Source: an uncultured Bacteroidaceae bacterium (GTDB taxonomy: Bacteria > Bacteroidota > Bacteroidia > Bacteroidales > Bacteroidaceae). From it: 24,465 nucleotides of DNA. Positions within the stretch are counted from its first letter, which is position 1. Each line of letters starts with the position of its first letter. Positions 16,498-24,465 of this stretch are shown here, in pieces. The notes under the pieces were generated by a model. It was not told the DNA's origin. It saw only the letters and a program-made list of their open reading frames with translations, and ran no database searches. The stretch spans positions 1 to 24,465 of the forward strand of contig CAJGDX010000025.1 in assembly GCA_904502185.1 (NCBI GenBank), in the 5' to 3' direction. Position numbers and translations under genes: made by a program.

Positions 16498-19023
16498 TTA
16501 TTTTTTCTTAAACAGGTCGAGAGCCTTATTTACGACCTTTTTTGTAACCTCTTCTTTCAGATTGGTACTTGTGCTGTCCGAAGAAGATTTGTCTGATTCC
16601 GTTCCAAGAAGTTTATCCACCAACTTTTCGCCGGCCTTCTCCACTGCGCTGGCAGCAGCCTTTTTAGCAAGGCTTTCCATGTCTATGCTCACTTTGGGTG
16701 AGGTGAATGTACCACCAATCTTCATATCTACGGTACCCAGCTGCGACAGTTTGCCGACAGACTCAGGAATTGTAATTTTGCCGGTGTAATCGACGCTCTG
16801 GTCGAGACCTGTTGAACCTGATAGATTCATCTTGTAGTCGCCAAGCACAATATCAAAAGGTTTGGTATTAACACGACCGTCAGCAATAGTGAAGTCAATC
16901 TTCAAGTCTTTCACTTTGGTCTCTTTGAGCGAAGGCTTCTTAACAATATCGGCAACCATATCAATAGCTTTCACACCACTGAGGCTTATATCCTTTGTAG
17001 AAAGGCTTCCACTGCCACTGAGGGAGTTCATTACAGGACTCATGGTATCGTCAAGCAATGTATTAACCTTTATGCTACCTGAGAAGTCGCCTTTAAGACC
17101 CTCGAAAATAGGCGCCATCTGCTGCACCATATCAAGACTGCGATAAGCATCGGCAAAAACAATATTCTTCAGACTGAAGCCGGCATCGAGACGAGGCTCA
17201 CCCTTTTCAGGAGTAGCATACATTCCGTTTACAACCACGCTGCCACCCATTGTATTGAGTGAAAGGTTCTGCATATCAACCTTGCTATCCTTAACCACAA
17301 GCACACCATTGAGGTTATCAAAGCGCATCTTGTCCATCAGTACCTCTTTCATCTTCACCTGCATACGGAAGTCGATATTGTCAGGTACACGTATGATACC
17401 GAGCGAAGCTGTGTCAGCAGCCTCAGGGCTCTGTGCAGTTTCAGCTACAGCGGCACTGTCAGCAGTCATAAAATCGTTTAGATTAAATTTGTTGCTGCTT
17501 ACATTCAAAGTACCCTTAAGAGTGCTTCCTTTCAGCGCAAAACCCATATAGTTTTCGAAACGACTGTCGAATGTAAGGTCGTTTTCACCGATATTCACAG
17601 TTGTTTCGCTGAGAGAGAGGTCGCGTGGAGTGAAACTAAACGTAGATTTTTTAATATTCACATCAGGTATATCCTTCATCTGCAACAACATATTGCTGAG
17701 ATTTATTTTTCCCGACGCCTGCATACGATCATATAATTCTTTCTGTATGTAAGACATACGTCCGTTCAAAGCGACATCAGCATCGACAACACCATTCAGC
17801 TTCATATCTTCGAGAGGATAAACATCCTTGATTTTGCCGAGATCGAGTTTACCCTTTGCTGTTGCACTGAAATCGAGGTCGCTTATAGGAGTCTTAACAT
17901 CAGCAGTCATACTGAAAGGATTTCCGGCAAGTGTCAAATTGAACGGATTCACTTTCACCACTGTAGCATCCAACGAACCACCGGGATTAGAAACACTTGC
18001 AGCAATGTTTATGTTATCCACACCTGCGGGCAACGAAGGATAACGGAACATCGCATTCTTCACATTCAGGTTTACATCGAAATTGGGCATTATGCTGTCA
18101 CCAATCAGACTACCTTTTGCAAATGCAGTAAGCTTGGCATCACCCTCAGCCTTCAAGCCCTCGAAATCCTTGGCATAGATGGCAGGAATAAGCGAAAGTA
18201 TCTCTTTGAAATTAATCTCGTTTGAATTGAGCTTGACATCCATGTCCATACCCGCATCAGTCAATGCCACCCATCCATCAATAGTTGCACGTATAGCATT
18301 GAGCGACAGAGTATTCTCTTTCAATGTGAATTTATTGTTGGCAAAGTCTGCTGCCACATTCACATCGGCACCAATCGCTGCGCGACTGATAAAGGGTACG
18401 CCACCCATGCGGAATGTAACTGACGGAGTAGCGCTTTCCAACTCAACCACAGTCTGTTCGCTACCAAAATCGCCGCTGCATTCTGCATCAAGGTCTATTA
18501 CCTCGGCATACATACCAGCCTGACGGTCGTCATAAACAAGAGTCAGATTGTCAACTGCAAGTTTTTTCAGCTGCACACGGAATGCAGTGCTTGTTGTGTC
18601 TACCTCCTCGACAGTCTCTTCGCCACTCTCTTTCATGACATCCCAGTTGGGGCGACCATCGGCAAGAACAATAGCCTTCACTTTTGTATCGTCAACAATA
18701 ATCTTTGTAACCTGATAGCCCTCATCGCCAAAAAGCGACATCAAATCAACAGCAGCAGTAAGTTCACCAGCGCTGAGCAGTGTATCATTTTCGAACTCGC
18801 CGACACCCTTAAGCCAAAAATTCTTAAGTGTAACCGAAGCTGAGGGGAATTGACTTATCAGACTTATATCAAGACTTTCGAAGTCGAACTGCGCATTCAA
18901 CATCTTGTTTCCTTCCTCCTTGACAATTGTCTCAATTTTACCCTTGAGAGTGAGAGGCAATATCAACAGCAGCAAGAATATTGCCGCAAAGATAATACCA
19001 ACGATTTTCAGTACCTTTTTCAT
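16498..19023 (-). CDS. AsmA-like family membrane protein
   Basis: An 841-residue protein anchored by one N-terminal helix (about 5-27, VLKIVGIIFAAIFLLLLILPL), with the rest in the periplasm. The body is made of repeating beta-strand segments typical of the AsmA/TamB/YhdP group, including FDFESLDISLISQFPSASVTL near the N terminus. Near residues 690-790 it shows the AsmA C-terminal pattern (LSGSGSLSTKDISLSGVKAI, GRVNTKPFDIVLGDYKMNLS). The last 60 residues are Ala/Lys/Ser-rich. Family members are thought to form lipid-conducting grooves between inner and outer membrane. A phospholipid transport or outer membrane homeostasis role is inferred from the family. A good Shine-Dalgarno (AAGGAG) lies 5 bp before the ATG, unusual in this window. 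Confidence 0.88.
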   Translation of the reverse strand: MKKVLKIVGIIFAAIFLLLLILPLTLKGKIETIVKEEGNKMLNAQFDFESLDISLISQFPSASVTLKNFWLKGVGEFENDTLLSAGELTAAVDLMSLFGDEGYQVTKIIVDDTKVKAIVLADGRPNWDVMKESGEETVEEVDTTSTAFRVQLKKLAVDNLTLVYDDRQAGMYAEVIDLDAECSGDFGSEQTVVELESATPSVTFRMGGVPFISRAAIGADVNVAADFANNKFTLKENTLSLNAIRATIDGWVALTDAGMDMDVKLNSNEINFKEILSLIPAIYAKDFEGLKAEGDAKLTAFAKGSLIGDSIMPNFDVNLNVKNAMFRYPSLPAGVDNINIAASVSNPGGSLDATVVKVNPFNLTLAGNPFSMTADVKTPISDLDFSATAKGKLDLGKIKDVYPLEDMKLNGVVDADVALNGRMSYIQKELYDRMQASGKINLSNMLLQMKDIPDVNIKKSTFSFTPRDLSLSETTVNIGENDLTFDSRFENYMGFALKGSTLKGTLNVSSNKFNLNDFMTADSAAVAETAQSPEAADTASLGIIRVPDNIDFRMQVKMKEVLMDKMRFDNLNGVLVVKDSKVDMQNLSLNTMGGSVVVNGMYATPEKGEPRLDAGFSLKNIVFADAYRSLDMVQQMAPIFEGLKGDFSGSIKVNTLLDDTMSPVMNSLSGSGSLSTKDISLSGVKAIDMVADIVKKPSLKETKVKDLKIDFTIADGRVNTKPFDIVLGDYKMNLSGSTGLDQSVDYTGKITIPESVGKLSQLGTVDMKIGGTFTSPKVSIDMESLAKKAAASAVEKAGEKLVDKLLGTESDKSSSDSTSTNLKEEVTKKVVNKALDLFKKK

Positions 19024-19085
19024 ATTCTCCTTATATTATTATTTATTTCTTTGGATATTTGTTCTTTATCGTCACAAAATCAATG

Positions 19086-19093
19086 CAAATTTA
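19086..19093 (-). promoter_or_regulatory. Putative -7 box for the AsmA-like gene
   Basis: The minus strand reads TAAATTTG, matching TAnnTTTG, 62 bp upstream of the ATG at 19023. No clear TTTG was found at the -33 position. It is divergent from the POT transporter promoter 70 bp away. Confidence 0.45.
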
Positions 19094-19159
19094 CACATTT
19101 TCCCAATGAGTTTTGCTATTTTAATAAATTTTAGGCGAGGATATTATACAATTTTGAAC

Positions 19160-19167
19160 TATCTTTG
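19160..19167 (+). promoter_or_regulatory. Putative -7 box for the POT-family transporter gene
   Basis: TATCTTTG, a full match to TAnnTTTG, lies 92 bp upstream of the ATG at 19260. The transcript would start near 19174 and contain the hairpin at 19183-19217. The -33 region is weak (no TTTG at 19-21 bp). Confidence 0.5.
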
Positions 19168-19182
19168 CACCGCAAACAGACG

Positions 19183-19223
19183 AATACGACGGAAATCCAA
19201 ACAATTTCCGCCGTATTTTCTTT
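19183..19223 (+). terminator. Terminator-like hairpin in the leader of the POT-family gene (candidate attenuator)
   Basis: Arms 19183-19196 and 19204-19217 pair over 14 bp with one A-C mismatch around a 7-base loop. The tail is TTTTCTTT (19216-19223). The hairpin lies between the -7 box at 19160 and the ATG at 19260. The upstream neighbour is transcribed the other way, so this cannot be the end of a preceding plus-strand gene. It therefore looks like a conditional terminator, or the end of a short leader RNA. Confidence 0.6.
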
Positions 19224-19259
19224 AGGCAAGAGGACATTCACAACATTTCATAAAATACT

Positions 19260-20639
19260 ATGAGCACAACTACAAAAGAGAAAATCAAGTTCAGTAAAGC
19301 CTTTTGGGTCGCGAACACAGTAGAACTATTCGAACGCGCCGCATACTATGGCGTATTCATCGTTATCACCCTCTACCTGAGCCGTATCCTCGGATTCAAC
19401 GACATTGAGTCGGCAACCATCGCCGGAGTTTTCTCGGCATGTCTCTACCTGCTGCCCACATTTGCAGGAGCGCTGGCCGACAAAATAGGTTTCCGCAACT
19501 CCATGCTTTTAGCCTTCACATTGTTGACATGCGGATATCTGGGACTTGCCATCTATCCCACATGGTTGCAATCTGCCGGATTGGTTGAATACAGCGAAAC
19601 AACCAAGTTCACCGGTCTTCTTGAAAGCAACCTGCGCTACGGAATCATCCCCATCATGGCACTTATCGTTTGCGGAGGTTCATTCATTAAAAGTGTTATT
19701 TCAGGTACAGTAGCCAAAGAGACCACTCCCGAAACAAGAGCAAAGGGATTCTCCATCTTCTATGCAATGGTAAACATCGGTGCCTTTTCGGGCAAAACCA
19801 TCGTTAAGCCCCTGCGCGAAGCACTCGGCAACGAAGGATTAATCTCGCTCAACTACTTCTCGGCAACAATGACCTTCCTAGCCTTGCTGGCAATATGGTT
19901 CTTCTACAAGAGCGCACAACATTCGGGCGAGGGCAAGACATTCGGTCAAATATGGAGCGCACTCATCAAGGTTTGCACAAACGGACGACTGATTACACTC
20001 ATACTCATCATCACAGGCTTCTGGATGGTACAGCACCAGCTCTACGCAACCATGCCTAAATATGTATTGCGTCTGGCCGGAGAGGGAGCTTCACCCTCGT
20101 GGTATGCCAACGTCAACCCATTGGTGGTTGTCATCGCAGTAAACTTCGTGACACAGCTGATGCGCAACAGAACTGCGTTGACATCAATGACCGTTGGTAT
20201 GTTCATCATGCCCATTTCTGCGCTCTGTATGGCATCGGGCAACATGCTCGACGGCGGACAGACAATATTGTCGATGCACCCCGTAGCATTCATGATGGTA
20301 GTTGGTATCATCTTCCAGGGATTGGCAGAGACATTCATTTCGCCCCGATTCCTCGAGTACTTCTCGCTTCAGGCACCTAAGGGCGAAGAGGGACTCTACC
20401 TTGGATTCAGCCACCTCCACTCGTTCCTTTCATCAATATGCGGATTCGGACTTTCGGGTTATCTGTTGAGCAAATACTGTCCCGAGCCTACACTTTTCGC
20501 ATCACACGCCGAATGGCAGGCAGCCAGTGCAAACGCACACTACATATGGTACTATTTCGGCGCAATCGCACTTGTATCGGCATTTGCACTCATCATCTAC
20601 GGACAGGTGGTTAAACGCCTTGATGCAAAAAAAGAATAA
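19260..20639 (+). CDS. POT/PTR2-like proton-coupled transporter (MFS superfamily)
   Basis: A 459-residue inner-membrane protein with about 12 helices. The first helix carries E22-x-x-E25-R26 followed by AAYYG (VELFERAAYYG), the ExxER proton-coupling motif of proton-dependent oligopeptide transporters. A second PTR2-like stretch occurs near residues 150-180 (SGTVAKETTPETRAKGFSIF, YAMVNIGAFSG). The motif GALADKIGFRNSML between helices 2 and 3 is the usual MFS loop. The likely substrate is di- or tripeptides or another small organic solute, but the Bacteroidetes branch is divergent and its specificity is not readable from sequence. It is a single gene between a divergent AsmA-like gene and a convergent proS, with terminators on its 3' side. 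Confidence 0.85.
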   Translation: MSTTTKEKIKFSKAFWVANTVELFERAAYYGVFIVITLYLSRILGFNDIESATIAGVFSACLYLLPTFAGALADKIGFRNSMLLAFTLLTCGYLGLAIYPTWLQSAGLVEYSETTKFTGLLESNLRYGIIPIMALIVCGGSFIKSVISGTVAKETTPETRAKGFSIFYAMVNIGAFSGKTIVKPLREALGNEGLISLNYFSATMTFLALLAIWFFYKSAQHSGEGKTFGQIWSALIKVCTNGRLITLILIITGFWMVQHQLYATMPKYVLRLAGEGASPSWYANVNPLVVVIAVNFVTQLMRNRTALTSMTVGMFIMPISALCMASGNMLDGGQTILSMHPVAFMMVVGIIFQGLAETFISPRFLEYFSLQAPKGEEGLYLGFSHLHSFLSSICGFGLSGYLLSKYCPEPTLFASHAEWQAASANAHYIWYYFGAIALVSAFALIIYGQVVKRLDAKKE

Positions 20640-20673
20640 TCGGGCAACAGACCGTTAACATAATCACACCCAA

Positions 20674-20716
20674 ACATCCGCATCTCCAACAATGAGATGC
20701 GGATGTCGTATTTTAT
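20674..20716 (+). terminator. Hairpin after the POT-family gene
   Basis: Perfect 13-bp arms (20674-20686 and 20694-20706) with a 7-base loop, followed by a weak T-rich tail (cgtatttta). It lies 34 bp after the stop codon and is probably the main terminator, with the stronger bidirectional one at 20822 behind it. The sequence between them (20720-20820) shows nothing recognisable. Confidence 0.65.
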
Positions 20717-20821
20717 ATAATCCTGCATCGATACAAGGCAGCACTTATGCGTGGGTAACAAATGGGGCAATACATCTTGATTTATGGCAATAACTCATTA
20801 ATACCAGTACGCAGACCACAC

Positions 20822-20857
20822 AACAAAAAGGCCGACGAATTCGTCGACCTTTTTGTT
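20822..20857. terminator. Bidirectional intrinsic terminator between the POT gene and proS
   Basis: An 18-bp stem with one C-A mismatch (20822-20839 with 20840-20857) is centred on a GAATTC palindrome. It has five A on the left and five T on the right, so it can end transcripts on both strands. It lies 27 bp beyond the proS stop codon and serves the convergent pair. Confidence 0.85.
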
Positions 20858-20883
20858 ATTATAATATCAGTTTATGTCTGATT

Positions 20884-22362
20884 TTAATATGCTCTTGCAA
20901 AAAGAACTCGCTGAGCCGAAGGCTTACCGGTAACCATACATACACCGGGAGTCTTGTCGCCAGCCAAAGGAATACAACGGATAGTCGCCTTTGTCTCTGC
21001 CTTGATAAGTTCCTCTGTTTCGGGAGTACCATCCCAATGAGCAAGTACAAAGCCACCCTTCTCTATCTCCTGCTTGAACTCTTCGTAAGTATCTACGGTG
21101 CGTGTATTCTCTTCGCGCATCTTTAGAGCCTTGTGGTAGATGTTGAGTTGAATTTCGTCGAGCAAAGCCTTCACAAACTCGGTGATTCCCTCGATGGGGC
21201 GAGTAATCTTTTCGAGAGTATCGCGACGCATCACCTCGATTGTACCATTCTCAATGTCGCGTGCACCAAGCACCAGACGAACAGGCACACCCTTAAGCTC
21301 GTAATCGGCAAATTTGAAGCCGGGGCGACGGTTGTCGGCATTGTCATACTTAACACTGATACCCAATGCCTTGAGTTCGTCGATGAGAACATTTACCTTG
21401 CTGTCGATTACTGCCAGCTGTTCGTTGTTCTTGTAGATGGGAACTATCACCACCTGGATGGGAGCAAGTGCGGGAGGAAGCACAAGACCATTATCGTCAG
21501 AGTGAGTCATGATGAGCGCACCCATCAAACGGGTTGACACACCCCATGATGTAGCCCACACATACTCGGGTTTGTTCTCTTTGTTGATGAACTGCACATC
21601 AAATGCCTTTGCAAAATTCTGTCCCAGGAAGTGCGATGTTCCACACTGAAGAGCCTTTCCATCCTGCATAAGTCCTTCGATGGTGTATGTCTCGAGTGCG
21701 CCGGCAAAACGTTCGTTAGCCGATTTAACACCCATCACTACAGGCACAGCCATATATTTGTTTGCAAATTCGTTGTAAACGTGCAGCATTGTGTTTGCCT
21801 CGGTCTCAGCCTCTTCGCGTGTAGCGTGAGCTGTGTGACCCTCCTGCCACAGGAATTCCGCGGTACGGAGGAAGAGACGTGTACGCATCTCCCAACGGAG
21901 TACGTTAGCCCACTGGTTGCAGAGGATGGGAAGGTCGCGGTAAGACTGAATCCAGTTCTTGTATGTACTCCAGATAATTGTTTCTGAAGTGGGACGGATA
22001 ATCATCTCCTCTTCGAGCTTTGCAGCAGGGTCAACAACAACGCCCTTGCCATCAGCCGAATTTTTCAGACGGTAGTGTGTCACCACCGCACACTCTTTGG
22101 CAAAGCCCTCAACGTGGTCGGCTTCGCGGCTGAGATATGATTTGGGGATAAGAAGGGGGAAATAGGCATTGGAGTGCCCTGTTGCCTTGAACATATCATC
22201 GAGGATACGCTGCATTTTCTCCCAAATAGCATAGCCGTAAGGCTTAATTACCATACAACCACGCACTGCCGACTGCTCTGCAAGATCGGCTTTCACCACA
22301 AGTTCATTATACCATTGAGAATAATTCTCACTACGTTTAGTCAAGTCTTTTAATTCTGCCAT
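20884..22362 (-). CDS. proS: Prolyl-tRNA synthetase, archaeal/eukaryotic type
   Basis: Class II synthetase charging tRNA-Pro. The 492-residue protein lacks the long editing insertion between motifs 2 and 3 found in E. coli-type ProRS and ends with the extra C-terminal domain of the archaeal/eukaryotic type. Motif 2 lies around RPTSETIIWSTYKNWI and NQWANVLRWEMRTR-LF, followed by LWQEGHTAHAT. The adenylate-site region QCGTSHFLGQNFAKAF and motif 3 GVSTRLMGALIMTHSDDNGL are intact. The anticodon-binding domain begins near LAPIQVVIVPI. The C-terminal segment keeps only part of the zinc-site cysteines (IRCIPL, PGVCMVTG) and ends with the conserved aromatic AY. This type is normal in Bacteroidetes. 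It is divergent from the OmpA lipoprotein gene. Confidence 0.96.
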   Translation of the reverse strand: MAELKDLTKRSENYSQWYNELVVKADLAEQSAVRGCMVIKPYGYAIWEKMQRILDDMFKATGHSNAYFPLLIPKSYLSREADHVEGFAKECAVVTHYRLKNSADGKGVVVDPAAKLEEEMIIRPTSETIIWSTYKNWIQSYRDLPILCNQWANVLRWEMRTRLFLRTAEFLWQEGHTAHATREEAETEANTMLHVYNEFANKYMAVPVVMGVKSANERFAGALETYTIEGLMQDGKALQCGTSHFLGQNFAKAFDVQFINKENKPEYVWATSWGVSTRLMGALIMTHSDDNGLVLPPALAPIQVVIVPIYKNNEQLAVIDSKVNVLIDELKALGISVKYDNADNRRPGFKFADYELKGVPVRLVLGARDIENGTIEVMRRDTLEKITRPIEGITEFVKALLDEIQLNIYHKALKMREENTRTVDTYEEFKQEIEKGGFVLAHWDGTPETEELIKAETKATIRCIPLAGDKTPGVCMVTGKPSAQRVLFARAY

Positions 22363-22399
22363 AATAGATTAACAGCTTTTATGTTTCATTATTGATTTG

Positions 22400-22407
22400 C
22401 AAAGTTA
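22400..22407 (-). promoter_or_regulatory. Putative -7 box for proS
   Basis: The minus strand reads TAACTTTG, 37 bp upstream of the ATG at 22362. About 20 bp further up is TTTC, three of four bases of the -33 TTTG element. Confidence 0.5.
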
Positions 22408-22458
22408 AACAGAAACGTTGAATTTACGAAAAAAAACAGCAAATGATTGCTTATTATA

Positions 22459-22490
22459 ATTGTATTTAATGAATTAATGCACTATCTTTG
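22459..22490 (+). promoter_or_regulatory. Putative promoter of the OmpA-type lipoprotein gene
   Basis: ATTG (22459-22462, three of four -33 bases) is followed by 20 bases and TATCTTTG (22483-22490). The predicted leader is about 90 nt, AT-rich, and contains one weak hairpin near 22506-22525. Confidence 0.6.
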
Positions 22491-22590
22491 CAGATGGAAA
22501 GGCGTGAATAACAAGCTGTTCACAAATATTAAAAAAATTTATAACCCATTGATTAAGAATTAGTATAATAATATTTAAAATATCAAAACC

Positions 22591-23301
22591 ATGAAAGTAA
22601 AATTCATCAAGATGTTATGCGTAGCTCTTTGCGCATCATTCGTTCTCAGCGGTTGCCAGAGTATGAACAACAAGACCAAGGGTGGTCTTATCGGCGGTGG
22701 CGGCGGTGCTGCTATCGGTGCCCTCATCGGTAACCTCGTAAGCGGCAAGAGCGACAAAGGCAAAGGAACTGCTATCGGTGCAACCATCGGTGCAGCAGTA
22801 GGTGGTGGTGCAGGTGTTGCCATCGGTCACAGAATGGACAAAGCTGCCGATGCAGCAAAACAGGTTGGAAACGCAACTGTTGAGACTATCACAGACGCCA
22901 ACAACCTTACAGCTGTCAAGGTTACATTTGAGTCAGGAATCTTGTTTGCAACAAACAAATACGACCTCAATAACAGCGCGAAATCAAGCCTCTCAGAGCT
23001 TGCAAAAGTTCTCAAGGAGTACAACGATGCTGACGTTGCAATCTTCGGTCACACCGACTCATCAGGTTCAGACGCCATCAACAACCCCCTCTCTGTTAAC
23101 CGTGCAAACTCTGTATCAAACTACCTGAAATCACTCGGAGTATCAGCTGCACAGATCAAGAGCGTTGAGGGTAAAGGTTCAACAGAGCCCATTGCCGACA
23201 ACAACACAGCAGAAGGCAAGAGCAAGAACCGTCGCGTAGAGATCTACATGTACGCAAGTGAGGCTATGATCAATGCTGCAAACAACGGTACATTGAAATA
23301 A
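22591..23301 (+). CDS. OmpA family lipoprotein with glycine-zipper segment
   Basis: A 236-residue lipoprotein tethering the outer membrane to peptidoglycan. Residues 1-21 are a lipoprotein signal ending in the lipobox LSGC, with C22 as the lipidated residue. Residues about 31-80 form a Gly/Ala-rich glycine-zipper (GGLIGGGGGAAIGALIG, AIGATIGAAVGGGAGVAIG) that may insert into a membrane. The C-terminal OmpA domain (about 112-230) has the peptidoglycan-binding pattern FGHTDSSGS, NRANSVSNYLKSLGV and KSKNRRVEIYM. The residues after C22 (QSMNN) lack the acidic run reported as a surface-export signal in Bacteroidetes lipoproteins, so a periplasmic orientation is likely. It is transcribed alone, with a promoter upstream and a strong terminator downstream. 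Confidence 0.93.
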   Translation: MKVKFIKMLCVALCASFVLSGCQSMNNKTKGGLIGGGGGAAIGALIGNLVSGKSDKGKGTAIGATIGAAVGGGAGVAIGHRMDKAADAAKQVGNATVETITDANNLTAVKVTFESGILFATNKYDLNNSAKSSLSELAKVLKEYNDADVAIFGHTDSSGSDAINNPLSVNRANSVSNYLKSLGVSAAQIKSVEGKGSTEPIADNNTAEGKSKNRRVEIYMYASEAMINAANNGTLK

Positions 23302-23320
23302 TACAAACAGGCCATAACAC

Positions 23321-23358
23321 ACAAAATCAGGCTGCACGCATGTGCAGCCTGATTTTGT
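23321..23358. terminator. Bidirectional intrinsic terminator between the OmpA lipoprotein gene and mazG
   Basis: A perfect 17-bp stem (23321-23337 with 23342-23358) with a 4-base loop. The outer base pairs give four A on one side and four T on the other. It lies 19 bp after the lipoprotein stop and 43 bp beyond the mazG stop, serving both convergent genes. Confidence 0.85.
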
Positions 23359-23401
23359 ATCGGCATACTTGATTATTCAAGAAATAATCACACAAATAAA
23401 G

Positions 23402-24199
23402 TTATTTACATTCGCATTTCTTAGCCTCGTTCCAGAGGGCATCCATCTCCCCTAAAGTCATATCCTTTAAGGATTTGCCCATCTCCTTGGCACGCTGCTC
23501 TACATACGAAAAACGGGAGTAAAATTTCTTGTTTGTAAGTTCAAGCGCCGTATCAGGATTAATATTATAAAAACGGCTTACATTCACCAGACTGAAAAGG
23601 AAATCGCCATACTCAGCCTCAGCGGCTGCAGCGTCACCACGTTCAAGTTCCACACGCAGCTCATTAATCTCCTCGGACACCTTCTCCCAGACATCCTCTT
23701 TTTTCTCCCAGTCGAAACCCACATTGGCAGCCTTCTCCTGCATGCGATAAGCCTTTATAAGCGATGGCAGCGACATTGGAACACCACTGAGCAGGCTCTT
23801 GTTTCCACCCTTCTCTGAAAGCTTCAGCTGCTCCCAATTTCTGGAAACTTCACCGGCTGTTTCGGCCTGCGCCGAACCGAATACGTGGGGATGACGATAA
23901 ATCAGTTTTTCACACAAACGGTCAAAGACATCCTTCAAGTCGAACTGCCCCTTCTCCGAAGCAATCTTGGCATAGAACGCCACATGAAGCGCAACATCGC
24001 CCAACTCCTTGCAAATATCCTGAGTATCATCGTTCATCAATGCCTCGGAAAGCTCATAAACCTCTTCGATGGTATTAGGTCGCAAACTGTCATTTGTCTG
24101 CTTTCTATCCCACGGACATTTCTCGCGTAATTCATCCAAAACATCGAGGAAGCGGCCAAAAGCCGCCAAAATTTCATTTCTATCGTGCATAATATTCAA
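23402..24199 (-). CDS. mazG: Nucleoside triphosphate pyrophosphohydrolase MazG
   Basis: Hydrolyses NTPs or dNTPs to the monophosphate and pyrophosphate, cleaning the nucleotide pool. The 265-residue length fits the two-domain housekeeping MazG. The N-terminal domain has CPWDRKQTNDSLRPN-TIEEVYE (residues 28-49), with metal-binding E45, E46 and E49 plus E65 and D68 in DICKELGDVALH. The C-terminal domain repeats the pattern with EEINELRVEL (176-185) and E196/D199 in EAEYGDFLFSLVN. The conserved Y101-R102-H103-P104-H105-V106-F107 lies between them. The start may be the ATG at 24199 or a second ATG three codons later; nothing decides between them. It is divergent from valS with both -7 boxes in the shared gap. 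Confidence 0.95.
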   Translation of the reverse strand: MNIMHDRNEILAAFGRFLDVLDELREKCPWDRKQTNDSLRPNTIEEVYELSEALMNDDTQDICKELGDVALHVAFYAKIASEKGQFDLKDVFDRLCEKLIYRHPHVFGSAQAETAGEVSRNWEQLKLSEKGGNKSLLSGVPMSLPSLIKAYRMQEKAANVGFDWEKKEDVWEKVSEEINELRVELERGDAAAAEAEYGDFLFSLVNVSRFYNINPDTALELTNKKFYSRFSYVEQRAKEMGKSLKDMTLGEMDALWNEAKKCECK

Positions 24200-24210
24200 A
24201 TTTTCGACTG

Positions 24211-24218
24211 CAAATGTA
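24211..24218 (-). promoter_or_regulatory. Putative -7 box for mazG
   Basis: The minus strand reads TACATTTG, matching TAnnTTTG. It is very close to the start codon: 11 bp from the ATG at 24199, 20 bp from the ATG at 24190. The short distance mildly favours the downstream ATG. Confidence 0.4.
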
Positions 24219-24238
24219 ATTAATTTAATAATATAGAT

Positions 24239-24246
24239 TAACTTTG
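24239..24246 (+). promoter_or_regulatory. Putative -7 box for valS
   Basis: TAACTTTG, a match to TAnnTTTG, lies 52 bp before the valS ATG at 24299. The -33 position shows no clean TTTG. Confidence 0.45.
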
Positions 24247-24298
24247 CAAGTAATTTTTGATAGTAAAAAACAAATTGGCAATATAATCATCAACACCC

Positions 24299-24465
24299 AT
24301 GAGCTTAGCAAGTACATATATCCCCGCAGAGGTAGAAGAAAAATGGTACGCATATTGGATGAAACACAACCTGTTTCACTCCGAACCCGACAATAGAGAA
24401 CCCTACACAATAGTAATACCCCCACCCAATGTAACTGGAGTATTACACATGGGACACATGCTCAA
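24299..24465 (+). CDS. valS: Valyl-tRNA synthetase, N-terminal fragment (cut by window end)
   Basis: The open frame starts at an ATG and runs off the window after 55 codons. The translated start is MSLASTYIPAEVEEKWYAYW, followed by VIPPPNVTGVLHMGHML. PPPNVTGxLHMGH is the class I signature (HIGH motif, here HMGH) of ValRS and is close to diagnostic; LeuRS and IleRS have different flanking residues. The missing part would hold the editing domain, the KMSKS loop and the anticodon-binding region. It is divergent from mazG. The 5' end appears complete. Confidence 0.92.
   Translation, partial: MSLASTYIPAEVEEKWYAYWMKHNLFHSEPDNREPYTIVIPPPNVTGVLHMGHML

Noticed and set aside
22669..22830. Gly-rich repeats in the OmpA lipoprotein as a possible DNA repeat array
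   Set aside because: The similarity (gcnatcggtgc units) reflects the glycine-zipper codons in a proper reading frame and not an independent repeat.

Overview
The window reads as ordinary chromosomal sequence from a member of the Bacteroidales (Bacteroides/Prevotella-like). Three things point there. Many gene starts are preceded by the Bacteroidetes -7 box TAnnTTTG instead of a sigma-70 -10 box. Shine-Dalgarno sequences are mostly absent. The gene content is typical: a carboxypeptidase-regulatory-domain outer membrane barrel, an archaeal/eukaryotic-type prolyl-tRNA synthetase, and a sufBCDS cluster joined to rimP-nusA-infB. No tRNA, rRNA, CRISPR array or phage gene was seen.

Layout. 1-599 is a non-coding, hairpin-rich element bounded by perfect 19-bp inverted repeats, the only mobile-looking part of the window. 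632-1078 (-) is a small protein I do not recognise. 1298-4234 (+) is a large outer membrane beta-barrel protein and 4330-5772 (+) a cardiolipin synthase. From 16342 down to 5788 (-) runs one tightly packed gene string: rimP, nusA, infB, cvpA, sufB, sufC, sufD, sufS, rnhB. Gaps are 1-26 bp, with one 14-bp overlap. 16498-19023 (-) is an AsmA-like membrane protein, divergent from a POT/PTR2-like transporter at 19260-20639 (+). Then come proS (20884-22362, -), an OmpA-type lipoprotein (22591-23301, +), mazG (23402-24199, -) and the first 55 codons of valS (24299 to the window end, +).

How the genes work together. The long minus-strand operon couples ribosome maturation (RimP), transcription elongation and termination (NusA) and translation initiation (IF-2) to Fe-S cluster assembly (SufBCD scaffold plus SufS desulfurase) and RNase HII. 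A near-ideal Bacteroidetes promoter (TTTG-N20-TATCTTTG) lies just upstream of rimP. A terminator-like hairpin sits between this promoter and the rimP start codon, so leader attenuation is plausible. A similar hairpin with a T-tract lies between the -7 box and the start codon of the POT transporter. There the upstream gene is divergent, so the hairpin cannot be that gene's terminator. Envelope functions (outer membrane barrel, Cls, AsmA-like, OmpA lipoprotein) flank the core operon.

I found no convincing new multi-gene system. The items most worth following up are the inverted-repeat-bounded structured element at 1-599, the two leader hairpins, the cysteine tail of SufD, and the unrecognised 148-residue protein beside the element.
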